Part shown: positions 58,101 through 64,000 of the stretch, piece by piece
Position numbering within the stretch: position 1 is the first letter of the stretch
Layout of the letters: each line of letters begins with the position of its first letter
Assembly (NCBI GenBank): GCA_039566865.1
Contig: CM076943.1
Location: 29,520,663 to 29,584,662, forward strand
Direction of reading: 5' to 3'
Length of the DNA: 64,000 bases
Origin: Aurelia coerulea
Taxonomy: Eukaryota; Cnidaria; Scyphozoa; Semaeostomeae; Ulmaridae
The notes under the pieces: model-generated
What the model was told of the DNA's origin: nothing
What the model saw: the letters and a program-made list of their open reading frames with translations, nothing else
Databases searched by the model: none
Translations under genes and position numbers: made by a program

Positions 58101-58102
58101 GA
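20981..58102 (+). CDS. MSL3: MSL3-like chromo-barrel/MRG protein, 12 exons
   Basis: MSL3 is the chromatin-reading subunit of the MSL histone H4K16 acetyltransferase complex with MSL1, MSL2 and MOF. Exons: 20981-21136, 32503-32585, 33591-33680, 35145-35253, 37914-38012, 38958-39076, 41272-41746, 43481-43751, 45288-45451, 49384-49504, 54018-54102 and 58039-58102. All have GT-AG borders and compatible phases, giving 611 residues. The chromo-barrel domain (about 30-110) has FHVGEQVLCYEPDPSKAKML, EFFIHFMGWNKSWDRW and a conserved aromatic cage setting. The MRG domain starts near 153 (NIPNILKLKLEDDCY), runs through TLLLYNFEREQY (~238-252), is interrupted by a ~280-residue acidic/basic low-complexity insert, and resumes with EIYGAEHLLRLFVKLP (~549) and LVEYLEIFLKYLAENANYLF. 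The insert and the KDEKGKKVPE chromo loop favour MSL3 over MRG15. The insert also carries an AT-hook-like KRRGRPSRKRK (~345-355). For exon 6, the donor at 39077 rather than 39072 is needed to keep frame. Confidence 0.93.
21430..21735. repeat. ~41-bp tandem repeat in MSL3 intron 1
   Basis: About seven imperfect units of AATTCAAGATCCGGAATTCA followed by AGATTCAAAATGAAACACCCT. The period is about 41-45 bp, and each unit has short direct repeats of TTCAAGAT inside it. Confidence 0.85.
22357..22665 (+). repeat. 5' LTR of Gmr1-type retrotransposon
   Basis: 309 bp beginning TGTCACACATTT and ending ATACTCGTGACA (short inverted ends TGTCAC/GTGACA). It differs from the 3' LTR at three places only: one extra G in a G-run, and two substitutions. 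Confidence 0.95.
22668..22685 (+). promoter_or_regulatory. Primer binding site, tRNA-Pro-like
   Basis: TGGGGGCTCAGCCGGGAA begins two bases after the 5' LTR. It resembles the complement of the 3' end of tRNA-Pro as used by some retroelements, with a few differences. The primer assignment is from memory of the tRNA end and is less certain than the site itself. Confidence 0.6.
22902..27314 (+). CDS. Gag-Pol polyprotein, order Gag-PR-IN-RT-RNase H (Gmr1-type)
   Basis: One uninterrupted 1470-codon frame. The N-terminus is charged and coiled-coil-like (about 20-80). A gag capsid region is followed by two CCHC knuckles (from residues 293 and 316). The aspartic protease motif DTG is at 429-431. Integrase follows directly: an HHCC finger from His615, then a DDE core with Asp685, Asp745 and Glu781 (35 residues between the last two), then a GPY-type segment near 920. 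Reverse transcriptase comes after it: IRDSNSPYASPVVIVKKKDG, CVDYRKLNK, FGMVNSAATL and catalytic YIDD at 1204-1207. RNase H is last (DAS near Asp1355, ECFAIVWAIKKF, QTDHQPLVYL). Ordinary Ty3/gypsy elements place integrase last; the order here is that of Gmr1-type elements. All catalytic residues are present, there is no env frame, and no frameshift separates gag and pol. It lies in sense orientation inside MSL3 intron 1. Confidence 0.95.
27316..27360. repeat. (GA)n microsatellite
   Basis: About 20 GA units directly after the retrotransposon stop codon and before the 3' LTR. It lies inside the element, about 85 bp before the LTR. A purine stretch AAGAACGGAGG immediately before the LTR is the more likely polypurine tract. 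Confidence 0.9.
27444..27753 (+). repeat. 3' LTR of Gmr1-type retrotransposon
   Basis: 310 bp, TGTCACACA to CGTGACA, almost identical to the 5' LTR. The flanking bases (AAAAA before the 5' LTR, TAGAA after the 3' LTR) do not form a clean 5-bp target duplication. This may reflect mutation, an unusual insertion, or exchange between copies. Confidence 0.95.
28567..29522. mobile_element. TTAA-flanked TIR element (piggyBac-like MITE), copy 1
   Basis: CCCTATCCAGACTAGG at the left and CCTAGTCTGGATAGGG at the right, flanked by TTAA on both sides (28563-28566, 29523-29526). Subterminal inverted GGGGGGCACAAAGTGCCCCC blocks form a further hairpin at each end. An exact-length 88-bp tandem duplication lies at 28938-29113. 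No transposase frame was found. TTAA target plus CCC ends is the piggyBac pattern. Confidence 0.85.
28938..29113. repeat. 88-bp tandem duplication inside TTAA element
   Basis: Units 28938-29025 and 29026-29113 start CGAAAAAAAGAGCAATTTTT and end GAGACCTGC. They differ at a single position that I can see (GATCAT versus GGTCAT). Confidence 0.9.
30320..30545 (-). repeat. tRNA-derived SINE
   Basis: Reading the minus strand from about 30545, an RNA polymerase III A box TGGCGCAGTGG is followed about 50 bp later by a B box GGTTCGATTCG, with CC-ACC following, as in a tRNA head. A ~140-bp body follows (GTAGAGCCCCATCACTTCAG, GCGCTTGGCGCTAAAAACCG). The head is too irregular to be a functional tRNA gene. 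Tail boundaries are uncertain. Confidence 0.7.
30858..31842. mobile_element. Long-TIR element, CCGGGTGTCCC family, TA target (Tc1/mariner-like)
   Basis: TATA flanks CCGGGTGTCCCAAAAAAA at the left and its complement TTTTTTTGGGACACCCGG at the right. The inverted ends continue for roughly 130 bp with interruptions (CGCAACAGATTTGATCGGGA; TATCGAGGATTATA). The middle also shows inverted similarity. No transposase was seen in 985 bp. GGGTGTCCC ends with TA duplication are common in mariner/Tc1 relatives. Confidence 0.85.
34681..35108. mobile_element. Palindromic MITE with CAGGGTATCCC / GGGACACCGTG ends
   Basis: TACAGGGTATCCCAAAAAAA at the left and TTCTGGGACACCGTGTA at the right. The inverted similarity continues nearly to the centre (TGATGGAGCTATGACTTTC against CAGGTAGCTCCATCATTTTT; GCCCCATTTGCC against GGCAAATGGGGC). 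A lone matching end (TTTTGGGACACCCG) also lies at 34242-34255. Confidence 0.8.
36322..37683 (-). pseudogene. Non-LTR retrotransposon RT fragment, second clade
   Basis: An open minus-strand frame of 453 codons without internal stops. RT motifs: KLARVAPIYKAGQKSELTNY, RPISVVSILSRLLEK, FLDLKKAFDTVDHDVLLSKL, GIPQGSCLGPLLFIIYMND and catalytic MYADDTS. A C-terminal domain follows (SHLRYCSVIWG, RLQNRARRLI) and ends STWNEIPKHIRDSATLSSFK. It is clearly different from copies A and B (MYADD versus FADD, different C-terminus). It is 5'-truncated at ~37683, just where an inverted-repeat element begins, and lies antisense in MSL3 intron 4. The absence of stops suggests a fairly recent insertion. The first Met is not a genuine start. 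Confidence 0.92.
37681..37846. mobile_element. 166-bp MITE, CAATAGACCTTTAGC ends, copy 1
   Basis: CAATAGACCTTTTAGCTATTC at the left and GAAAAGCTAAAGGTCTATTG at the right form TIRs. The interior CGCCACTCGATCGAACCTCG and GCTCGATCCAGGCTG is shared with the copy near 54345-54524. It abuts the truncated end of the LINE at 37683. Confidence 0.75.
39310..39940. repeat. Large imperfect palindrome (arms ~260 bp) in MSL3 intron 6
   Basis: The segment 39316-39575 (CCAACAAGGACAGATTT ... GAGCATATATCGAAAGAAGA) recurs inverted at 39675-39935 (CTTTCAATATATGCTCATG ... AAATCTGTCCTTGTTG). The arms differ by scattered substitutions and small indels, with a loop of about 100 bp. The age is clearly greater than that of the 17455-17810 palindrome. 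Confidence 0.85.
40222..41046. mobile_element. MITE family with GATATCCAGGGA subterminal repeats, copy 1
   Basis: The left end has AGGTCACAGCTCCCTGGATATCA; the right end has TTGATATCCAGGGAACAATG and a TTCAAAAAGGGATTTTTT. The interior AGAAATACCCTCATAGTTTC and CCGATTTTAGTCAGGTAAATTT is shared with copies at 41806-42345 and 46692-47332. Confidence 0.7.
41806..42345. mobile_element. Same MITE family, copy 2
   Basis: GCTGTTTCATTGCCGATATG, GTTAGATTCAGCAATTTACC and TTCTACAGAAAGCC match copy 3 closely. The right end AGGGAGCAGTAGCCTTTAAA is the family's inverted end. It is diverged and the termini are not sharp. Confidence 0.65.
45577..46115. mobile_element. TIR element, AAAGGGGCAGTCAGACG ends
   Basis: CAAAGGGGCAGTCAGACGCG at the left and CGTCTGACTGCCCCTTT at the right (46098-46114) are inverted. 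It directly abuts the next element (46117-46690). Confidence 0.75.
46117..46690. mobile_element. TTAA-ended interspersed element, copy in MSL3 intron 9
   Basis: Starts TTAAAGAGGCATTTCTC and ends GCAATGCCCCTTAA, so the ends are short inverted repeats. Its body matches the copy in the MCTS1 intron (3540-4112). The neighbours on both sides are other MITEs, so this is a cluster of at least three inserted end to end. Confidence 0.7.
46692..47332. mobile_element. GATATCCAGGGA MITE family, copy 3 (best preserved)
   Basis: The left end GGTACCTGGTGAGTCAGAAA and the right end TTTTCTGACTCACCCGGTA are inverted. Subterminal TTGGAAGGCCACTGCTCC opposes GGAGCCGTGACCTTTCAAA. The interior is shared with copies 1 and 2. 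Confidence 0.8.
48217..49138. mobile_element. TIR element, GGACACCGGGGTCAATTGTAAC ends
   Basis: The left end AAGGGACACCGGGGTCAATT and the right end TGTCCCCGGTCTCCCCTT are inverted. The motif TGTTACAATTGCCCC (either strand) recurs inside at about 48402, 48755, 48771 and 49096. The ends resemble those of the larger element 49909-53646, so both may belong to one superfamily. Confidence 0.75.
50670..50960. repeat. 20-bp tandem repeat array
   Basis: About 14 units of GTGTTCAACATTTGGAAAAA with substitutions (CTAAGC, TTTAAC, CTCAAC variants). It is followed by (CAA)n at 50959-51005. An inverted version with only about three or four units lies at 53222-53290, followed outward by the same flanking sequence. 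Confidence 0.9.
51905..53165 (-). pseudogene. Unrecognised ORF inside the TIR element, split by a LINE insertion
   Basis: On the minus strand, an open frame from about 53155 down to 52918 (containing SFASLGKALLGTRRR and FSCKIGEYRVIKQSAEQFD) is broken by the LINE at 52126-52906. It resumes in the same frame after the target duplication (NRTYERKWPAFLHRLVALDS, ELVAAICKIVVQETYGDKAV) to a stop near 51909. Removing the insert and one duplication copy gives about 150 residues. I do not recognise the family. It could be part of the host element's own protein or captured coding sequence. Confidence 0.5.
52126..52906 (-). mobile_element. 5'-truncated LINE insertion with polyA tail and 11-bp TSD
   Basis: The minus-strand C-terminus IQLLLYGDKDLSDDINKDIL ends with a stop at 52732-52734. 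It is followed by a ~560-bp 3' UTR and a poly-A of about 48 (T-run 52126-52173). TGTTGAGGACT flanks both ends (52115-52125 and 52907-52917). Same family as copies A and B and the 3' end at 18740-19170. The long uninterrupted tail suggests a young insertion. Confidence 0.9.
54345..54524. repeat. CAATAGACCTTTAGC MITE family, copy 2 (diverged)
   Basis: Shares AGTTCTAAGCGCC, CAATCGAACCTTTCGTATA and GCCCGATCCAGAC with the 37681-37846 element. It ends in GATAGCTAAAAGGAATATTG, the counterpart of that element's terminus. The left end is unclear. Confidence 0.55.
56128..57395. mobile_element. TTAA-flanked TIR element (piggyBac-like MITE), copy 2
   Basis: CCCTATCCAGACTGGGG at the left and CCCAGTCTGGATAGGG at the right, with TTAA at 56124-56127 and 57396-57399. 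Subterminal GGCTCATTCAGCCCCTCC opposes GGGCTGAATGAGCCCCCC. It shares CTGATGTCAGCATTT with copy 1 at 28567-29522, but most of the interior differs. No transposase was seen. Confidence 0.85.
57397..57597. mobile_element. ~200-bp TIR element, TTAAAG.RCATATGTCA ends
   Basis: TTAAAGCACATATGTCACG at the left and CATGACATATGCCCTTTAA at the right are imperfect inverted repeats. It abuts the TTAA of copy 2 of the piggyBac-like element, so its left terminus may share that TTAA. Confidence 0.55.
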
Positions 58103-58184
58103 ACAGTTGTGGGCTAACTTTATAGAAAAAATCTTAGAAGGTAAACTCTGCTTCCATTTGGAATGGCGGTGATGAGCCAATCGA

Positions 58185-58190
58185 AATAAA
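58185..58190 (+). terminator. Candidate polyadenylation signal of MSL3
   Basis: AATAAA 83 bp after the MSL3 stop codon, the first canonical hexamer downstream. A longer 3' UTR cannot be excluded. Confidence 0.5.
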
Positions 58191-58199
58191 GAACGAAAA

Positions 58200-59530
58200 T
58201 ATTTCATCTTCTAGTCATAGTCAATAATAGCTTGGTTTGGTTTAAACATGATATTGTTGCACCACTGTAACCAATGGTGTCCCCCTTTATGGATCTAATG
58301 TCTATGAATTTTGTTTGCTGAAACAAAAATCTGGGGCCATGATATTTATATGGGGAAATGTTCAAGAATGTCTATTATGGCGGCCGTTGTTAGTTAAATT
58401 GGTATGCACTGCTACTCTACCATTTGTGATAAATTTATTTGAATCAAAAACTTTGATTGCATTATTCTTTCTCTCCCCATGGCCTCTTCGAATAGTTTCC
58501 AGTACTACTTACCTCATATTGCAAGGCCGTGATTCATCTTCCTAAAGACACTACCGATCTGAATTCTGTCTCCATTTTTTCATACTTTTCAATTTTTGCT
58601 TCAGAATCAACACCATTTGTAAGTTCGTCTTCGGCAAAAGCAACAGCTCATTCGAAAGCTTTTCAAGGAGCAAAGCTGTATTTTTTGACACTTATATTTC
58701 AATTTCAAGAATAAAGATTCCTCCCTGGAGAGAAACTTATGCACAAGAACAAATAAAATCAATTCCAGATTTGAAATCAGTGGGAATTGGGGCATCCGGC
58801 GACATTAATTTCACAAGTAACAATAATTTCCAAGGGAGTAACTGTTTGCTCTTCAGGTTAAAAATGGGGACAGAAAATGGAAGCTTCAATCAGATCAGAT
58901 TAAATAGGTTTCAAAGCAGAAGTACTTCTTTGAACAAAAATGTAACGAAAGTTTCACTGGCAAAAATGATCAACTGTTATCATATATTTCTAAAAATTTA
59001 CTATTTGATTGATACTTTAGCTATAAAAAATTGAAGAAGTAAGGTTCTAAAGTGTAAGCAGCATCAGTAATTGAATATTTCGACTCAGACATGGTTTTGA
59101 TTGAAAATGGCGATTCTTGTCGCAAGAAATGCCCAAAGAAATGTTTCACATGAAAATGCAACCAAAGCCGAAAAATCCAACTCCAGACAGTGCCAATAAT
59201 TTAGAATCCAAGAAAGATTAACGAAAGGAAAGCTGGTAAGAAGGCTTAAATATTCGAGATAAGGTAACTTTTTTTCCATGAAAATGATTCTTAATTAGCT
59301 CGAACTTGTGCAAGAAATCCTACCAAATACTTGCTGCTTTTAGGTTAAAGAACCGGACATTTTAAAATAGTGCTGCCTATTTCATATGGCGCGGCGGCAA
59401 AACAGTGCCAACTTGGGGCCTGTTTATAGGAGGCACAACACCACACCTGCTAGAGGCCTGACAGACGAGATTCCACCGTCCCATAGAAGGTTTCCCTTTT
59501 TTATCTGTATTCATATGATGAACGGAATTC
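58200..59530. other. Intergenic between MSL3 and septin, no gene
   Basis: No conserved reading frame and no clear inverted-repeat element seen. Confidence 0.4.
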
Positions 59531-59537
59531 CACCTCC

Positions 59538-59874
59538 TAGTGAGGTACCACCCAGAGGGGGCTACTTAGTATAATTTTCCGACGGGGATGTGCCGTTTTT
59601 CAGGGTATCGTTTTCACCTATTTTTTCTAGAGCAGGGTATCAAAGGAAGGCAATTTTTCTGGAGCCGGTTGTCAAAATATGTCAAAAGGGGAATTTAGTT
59701 AGATGGGGTTGTTATTCAGTCAACTTTCTGTATTTTGGATTATACTTTTGACCACCTTTTTCTAGAATCGGGTATCGTTTGGAGGGGAAAATTCTGGAGC
59801 AGGGTAGAAAAAAATGTTGTCGTGGGCACACCCTCGTACAAATCTAAGTCAAGTACCACCTCACCAAAGGTGAC
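59538..59874. repeat. GTACCACC-bounded repeat, relative of 19853-20206
   Basis: GAGGTACCACCCAGAGGGGG at the left and TCAAGTACCACCTC at the right. Inside, GGGGATGTGCC is opposed by GGGCACACCC, and GGTATCGTTTTC-type units with TTTTTCTAGA recur. Same architecture as 19853-20206 with diverged sequence. Confidence 0.55.
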
Positions 59875-60760
59875 ATTTTTTTATTTAAACGAAACACCAC
59901 CGATGTGGCGAGGTGAATTTGTTTGTTCGTTGATTGTAATTCGTTGATTATTTCGCATTTCATGGCAGCAAGACTTTTCACCACATTGCCTCTCCGACCA
60001 GAGGCTGACTGGTAAGGTGAAAATCCTATATAAACTGGCTGAAATATACCTCGATTGTCAGCCCGTTCTGGCGGGTGATGTTTTTTCCTCATATAAACAA
60101 GCTCAAACAGAGTATAAACAGAATATATAATGTATACTTTAAAGCTGTATTTTATAGCTGTATATAAGGGCTCTTAAGTTTGACAACACAAATTATCCTT
60201 TGAAAGGTATCTAAGTTATCTTTGAAGCTTTCGAGCCACCGCGTGACCCAAAAAAGACTTCACGAGCCAGATCACGCCTAGCTTCCAGAAAGCAGATGTT
60301 ATGAACACAAACAAGGTCTCAGCATGTAGCTGAAAGGCTTAGCCATCTCTTGAAATCTTGCTCGGTCAGTTTAAGCTGCAACTACCCTTCGGAAAACCAG
60401 TTTCGAAAACATGGAAATTCATTCTTTTTTGAGACTTTCCCCGTCCTTTTCCAGTCAATGTTTTGAAAGATGTGACAAAAGTCGAAGTCCAAATTTGCAC
60501 GAAATTAGAACAAAGAGCAGATATCAGTTAGTTTGCAAATATCAGACTCCACCAGACGACTCAAAATCTATCTCCAAATTAGGTTTTTATAAATGTTGAC
60601 TGGAAAACGATGACGATTATGTCACTCTAAATGAGAAACATAGCATTCGAAATTTTTTTTCAATCAGGTTTTTCGGATAGTAATCATCGTTCAAGATGAT
60701 CGATCGTACAGCGACTTAAAGATAGCCAAGCCTTTCAACAAAACGATGAAAGAAAACATA

Positions 60761-61184
60761 CAGTAGTGTCCCGCATATAAGAAACACAAATTTAAGAAAC
60801 ACAGACCCTGATTTTCAAAATAATCCCATTTTATAAGAAACTTGTTCAGGTCTGAAAAAAGCTTGTTTCTCATTTAAAAACTATGGATTGAAACCTTGGG
60901 ATTTTTCAGCTTTCCAGTTGTATTGAACTGTACCTATTCAAATGAAAAAATGAATTTTGTATGCAAAAAGCACCTTCCTGAAATAACTGTAGCATTTTCT
61001 GGAAGTGAAAATTTACAAATACAATTCAAAAATAATAATCATCAATAGAGATCATGTCTGGTTCAACAGTATATGATTTCTGTGATAACAAACTTTACCC
61101 TGATTTGCAAGTTTATCTCATTTCACAAGAAACGCATCAGACCTGAAATTGAAAAAGTTGTTTCTTATATGCGGGACACTACTG
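60761..61184. mobile_element. TIR element, CAGTAGTGTCCCGCATATAAG ends, TA target
   Basis: CAGTAGTGTCCCGCATATAA at the left and TTATATGCGGGACACTACTG at the right are perfect inverted repeats, flanked by TA on each side (60759-60760, 61185-61186). 424 bp without a transposase, consistent with a Tc1/mariner-type MITE. Confidence 0.9.
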
Positions 61185-61290
61185 TATGTCAATAGCTCTC
61201 GATTTCAATGGGCTAGTTATGACCTAGCTCGTCAAGTTTATTGGGTCACCCAGTAATGCACGCTTCACTGCACCTAGTGGCAATGCCGCC

Positions 61291-61428
61291 TTAAGGCTGT
61301 CCTCTACTTGCAGTAGTTTCGGTTGGCGACCAGCGCGCTCGCTCTGTGCGCATGCTCTGTTGCCAGAGAGCACTAGGCAAGCGCGCAGGTCGCCGACCAA
61401 AATTACTGCAGTGGAGGTCAGCCTTTAA
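61291..61428. mobile_element. 138-bp hairpin MITE with TTAA ends
   Basis: TTAAGGCTGTCCTCTACTTG at the left and CAGTGGAGGTCAGCCTTTAA at the right. The arms continue (TGCAGTAGTTTCGGTTGGCG against CGCCGACCAAAATTACTGCA) to a GC-rich centre with GCGCGC.</thinking>. Confidence 0.7.
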
Positions 61429-61644
61429 ACAAGCAAGCGGGGCCGTGGTTTCTTTGGTGCATCATATTGATTCTGTTGATGTATTTTAGAAAGGCCGTTG
61501 GCAGTACATACGCCCTGATGAGTAACATTTGTACCTTTATGTAGAGGCTTGGTAACAATACTTGGGAATGTATAAAATGTTATCGTTGATTATGACGTTA
61601 ATAATTTAGCATTGAAAGGCAGAGAGAGAAATGTTGTCTACTTT

Positions 61645-63273
61645 TTATTTCCCTTTCTTTTTCATGGCTGCTTTCGCCATCTGAGCCGCAAATTCTTGTT
61701 TCTTTGTATCAAATTCAATCGCATCTTCTTCCTGTAAAACAAGTCAATAATGAATGGAAGACCTGTTGCTTATCAAACCAGCTACTTAAAGTTCGTGACC
61801 GACGTAGGGGTAACCAGAAAATTCCAGGGAGGGGATGTACGCCAGACCATTTTGGAGTAATTTTTTCATGTACGCCTCCGGATTTGTTGGTTAATGGATT
61901 TTATGTTTGAGGAATGGAAACATTATGGAAGGACATGAGTCATTAGCCCCTTGAATTACTATAAAAAATTAACAAATATTTTCAAAATCTTCGTTTTAAC
62001 ATTGTGCTTTCGCTTGATTTGCAATAACCTAACAAAAATTCATCAAAGGGGCCTATGTAATACCATCATTAATCTTTGAAGGCAGTGCTTGTGCACATAA
62101 TTGAAAAATCGAACCAAGTCAGAGGCACTTGAGGCAGGGCCGTCGAGGAAACTTTTTGCTTATAAAGCTCTTTCTTTACACTCCCGGAAATTAGGGAAGC
62201 GCCCATAGGAATAATGGTTGCTGAAAAATTGCTCAAACTTCCATGTCAAGTCCTTGCAGAAAATGTATGGACGTATGAGTCAAGGATACTTTGTCGTCGG
62301 CAAAATGACAAATATAAGTAAGAAATTTGTTCACACACAAAACAATCCTTTGCAGAATCCTCTACAAAATCATTCATCGCACAACATCCTCGACACTAAA
62401 GATCCGTCAGCCCAGCCTATCGTAAGTAATTGTAATCCTCATAAAGTTTTGAATTGGTTCTATACAATCCAACTGTCACATGCAAGCTGCAAACTAGTAC
62501 GAATTGATATTTATATCTGCAGTTGTCGAAAAACTTTTGAACTGATAAATTGCCGCAAAATTGTGTTGTCGTTTCTTTTCTGTGTGATGATTAACAAAGG
62601 CACAGACTTGCGGGCCCTTTCAGAGGCCGGGCCCCTGACCTTTTACCCCCTCCAACCCTCCCTCTTGACGGTCCTGATTTGAGATATTGTTGTTGACAAA
62701 AGCGTTCTTGGTTCATGCATTACTAACTGAGTGCGTTCTTCACAGTGGAGCATCATCATGACAAAGACCAAAAATTCGACTTCTTTCAACCGCTTCGAAA
62801 TATAGCTCTTTTGAAAGAGTAATGGTCGGGGATCACGAAACTTTATAAATTTTTTCTGTATCCCGTTTCTAAAAGGATGTGTGAGCCTCAGTCATTATTT
62901 CTGGTTTCATTGTAAAGCCTTTTAATAATCATCATCATCACAACTGTAACTTAGTATAGCAAATAAACGAAGTTAATTTGCATTGTCTCTTCGAAACCAA
63001 TTTACTTGAAACATATTTTTACATGGTTGCAGTAAGATCTTAAACATGATTTGCTAAGAATAAACAACAAATTCTTTTTAAATAGCGAGTGTGATGATGC
63101 GCTGTACAAATGCCCTTCTGTGCCGTGACACTCAGTACCATTTCTAGAAGTACTCGTTTTACTTTGCACACAACAATAATCTCCAAACAACTTACGAGCT
63201 GCTTTCTCATTGCCTCGATCTTTTTCTTTTCTTCATTTTGTGCAATTCGCATGTCCTCAAATTTTGCTTTCAA
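61645..63273 (-). CDS. Septin (SEPT6/8/10/11 type), last two exons only
   Basis: Septins are GTP-binding filament proteins of the cortex and cytokinetic ring. Only the C-terminal coiled-coil end is present. Exon 63196-63273 (26 codons, phase 0 at both ends) encodes LKAKFEDMRIAQNEEKKKIE plus AMRKQL. The last exon 61645-61731 starts EEDAIEFDTKKQEF and ends AAMKKKGK then TAA. The spacing KF-x(9)-EKKKIE-x(5)-L(E/D)(E/D)-x(4)-F matches, from memory, the C-terminal coiled coil of group 2 septins. The GTPase domain must lie right of the window. Splice sites are CAG/GTAAG type. Without the G domain another coiled-coil protein cannot be fully excluded. Confidence 0.65.
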
Positions 63274-63599
63274 CTGAAAAGAAGAGACAATAGTAGTAAG
63301 ATTGGGGCCTATGTAGAACTTGAGTACGTAAATACGCAAAGATTGCTAAAGGTTATATTTAATCGTATATAGCTCAGGCTATCAGCGCAACGGAGGAGTG
63401 AGATCATATTGTGGAACACACCATTGTGCTCTGGCTGCACACATTTTGCATGGTTTCTGCTGTATATAGGAACAGCAGCTTCTTTGCTTTTCGTATCTGG
63501 CCTATTAATAACAGAGAGTATTAAAAGCACGAATACGTTATAACGCACACACTGATTTATATAGCCTCTCAGCCGAGTCAAAGCAGGCATCCTCTTTGT

Positions 63600-63850
63600 A
63601 TAGTTTCAAGAATAGCATTTGAACAGGGGTTTCTTTCTTTCATTGTAAATTTTTTCCTTATCATTGTACATTTGTTTTGAATATTGTAAATAGGGTTTTA
63701 TACTTTAATTTGCTTAATAGCTTTTAATTTAAAACTTTTGTAGATTGTAATTATTGTTTTATCAAAGGGCCCCTTGAAAACCAGCTTCTGCTGAAGAGCA
63801 ACCCTCCTTAAAAGAATTAAATATGAAAATATAAAAAGAATTAAAATATA
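63600..63850 (+). repeat. Possible LINE 3' tail
   Basis: A TTGTA-rich stretch followed by GGGCCCCTTGAAAACCAGCT, then TCTGCTGAAGAGCAACCCTC and repeats of AATTAAATAT/AAAATATAAA. The form resembles the 3' UTR and short-repeat tail of CR1/L2-type LINEs. No coding part is attached. Confidence 0.3.
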
Positions 63851-64000
63851 AACATTTCCCTGTCCAAAGTCCGCCTTACATGCAAAGTGTAATAAAGCAT
63901 TGTATCTACAATAATTCTTCAAATAAGATGATCAATGCTAGCAACGTATTTCGTATCAAAAATCGTCTTGCATTTCGTAGAAATTTTTCAGACTACGCTG

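Noticed and set aside
62218..62682. Plus-strand frame of 154 codons in the septin intron
   Set aside because: No recognised domain, low-complexity in the middle (NPLQNPLQN), and opposite strand to a spliced gene. A donor-like GTAAG at 62319 made me consider an exon, but no partner was found.

Overview
The window is AT-rich animal nuclear DNA. It has spliced genes with GT-AG introns, non-LTR and LTR retrotransposons, a tRNA-derived SINE and many short inverted-repeat elements. A marine invertebrate is likely. An anthozoan cnidarian is my best guess, from the style of the interspersed repeats (for example units bounded by long C/G runs followed by GTAC) and from the element mix, but nothing here proves the phylum.

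Three host genes can be assembled. (1) MCTS1 lies on the minus strand. Its four exons at 20811-20821, 5427-5579, 4249-4346 and 3301-3434 encode the first 132 residues; the remaining C-terminal part was not found and probably lies left of the window. (2) MSL3 lies on the plus strand. Twelve exons from 20981 to 58102 are phase-consistent and give a 611-residue chromo-barrel plus MRG-domain protein. (3) A septin of the SEPT6/8/10/11 type lies on the minus strand. Only its last two exons (63196-63273 and 61645-61731) are present; the rest is to the right. MCTS1 and MSL3 are head to head, with 159 bp between their start codons, so they very likely share a divergent promoter. MSL3 and the septin are convergent.

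The rest is intron or intergenic DNA filled with mobile DNA. Intron 1 of MCTS1 (5580-20810) holds two head-to-head non-LTR elements (7741-9236 minus; 9245-11853 plus), a 5.4-kb foldback-like inverted repeat with ~160-bp subrepeats in its arms (11820-17222), a perfect 173-bp-arm hairpin (17455-17810) split by a 9-bp-TSD element (17811-18362), a LINE 3' end and a TIR element. Intron 1 of MSL3 holds an apparently intact, very young Ty3/gypsy-class LTR retrotransposon (22357-27753). Its single 1470-codon ORF has the order Gag-protease-integrase-RT-RNase H, the reverse of the usual gypsy order and characteristic of Gmr1-type elements. The same intron also carries a TTAA-flanked element, a SINE and a long-TIR 'GGGTGTCCC' element. 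Later MSL3 introns carry a second LINE clade (36322-37683 minus), several MITE families with multiple copies, and a 3.7-kb TIR element (49909-53646). Inside that element a polyA-tailed LINE fragment with an 11-bp target duplication interrupts an older reading frame. Several nested insertions give a readable relative chronology.
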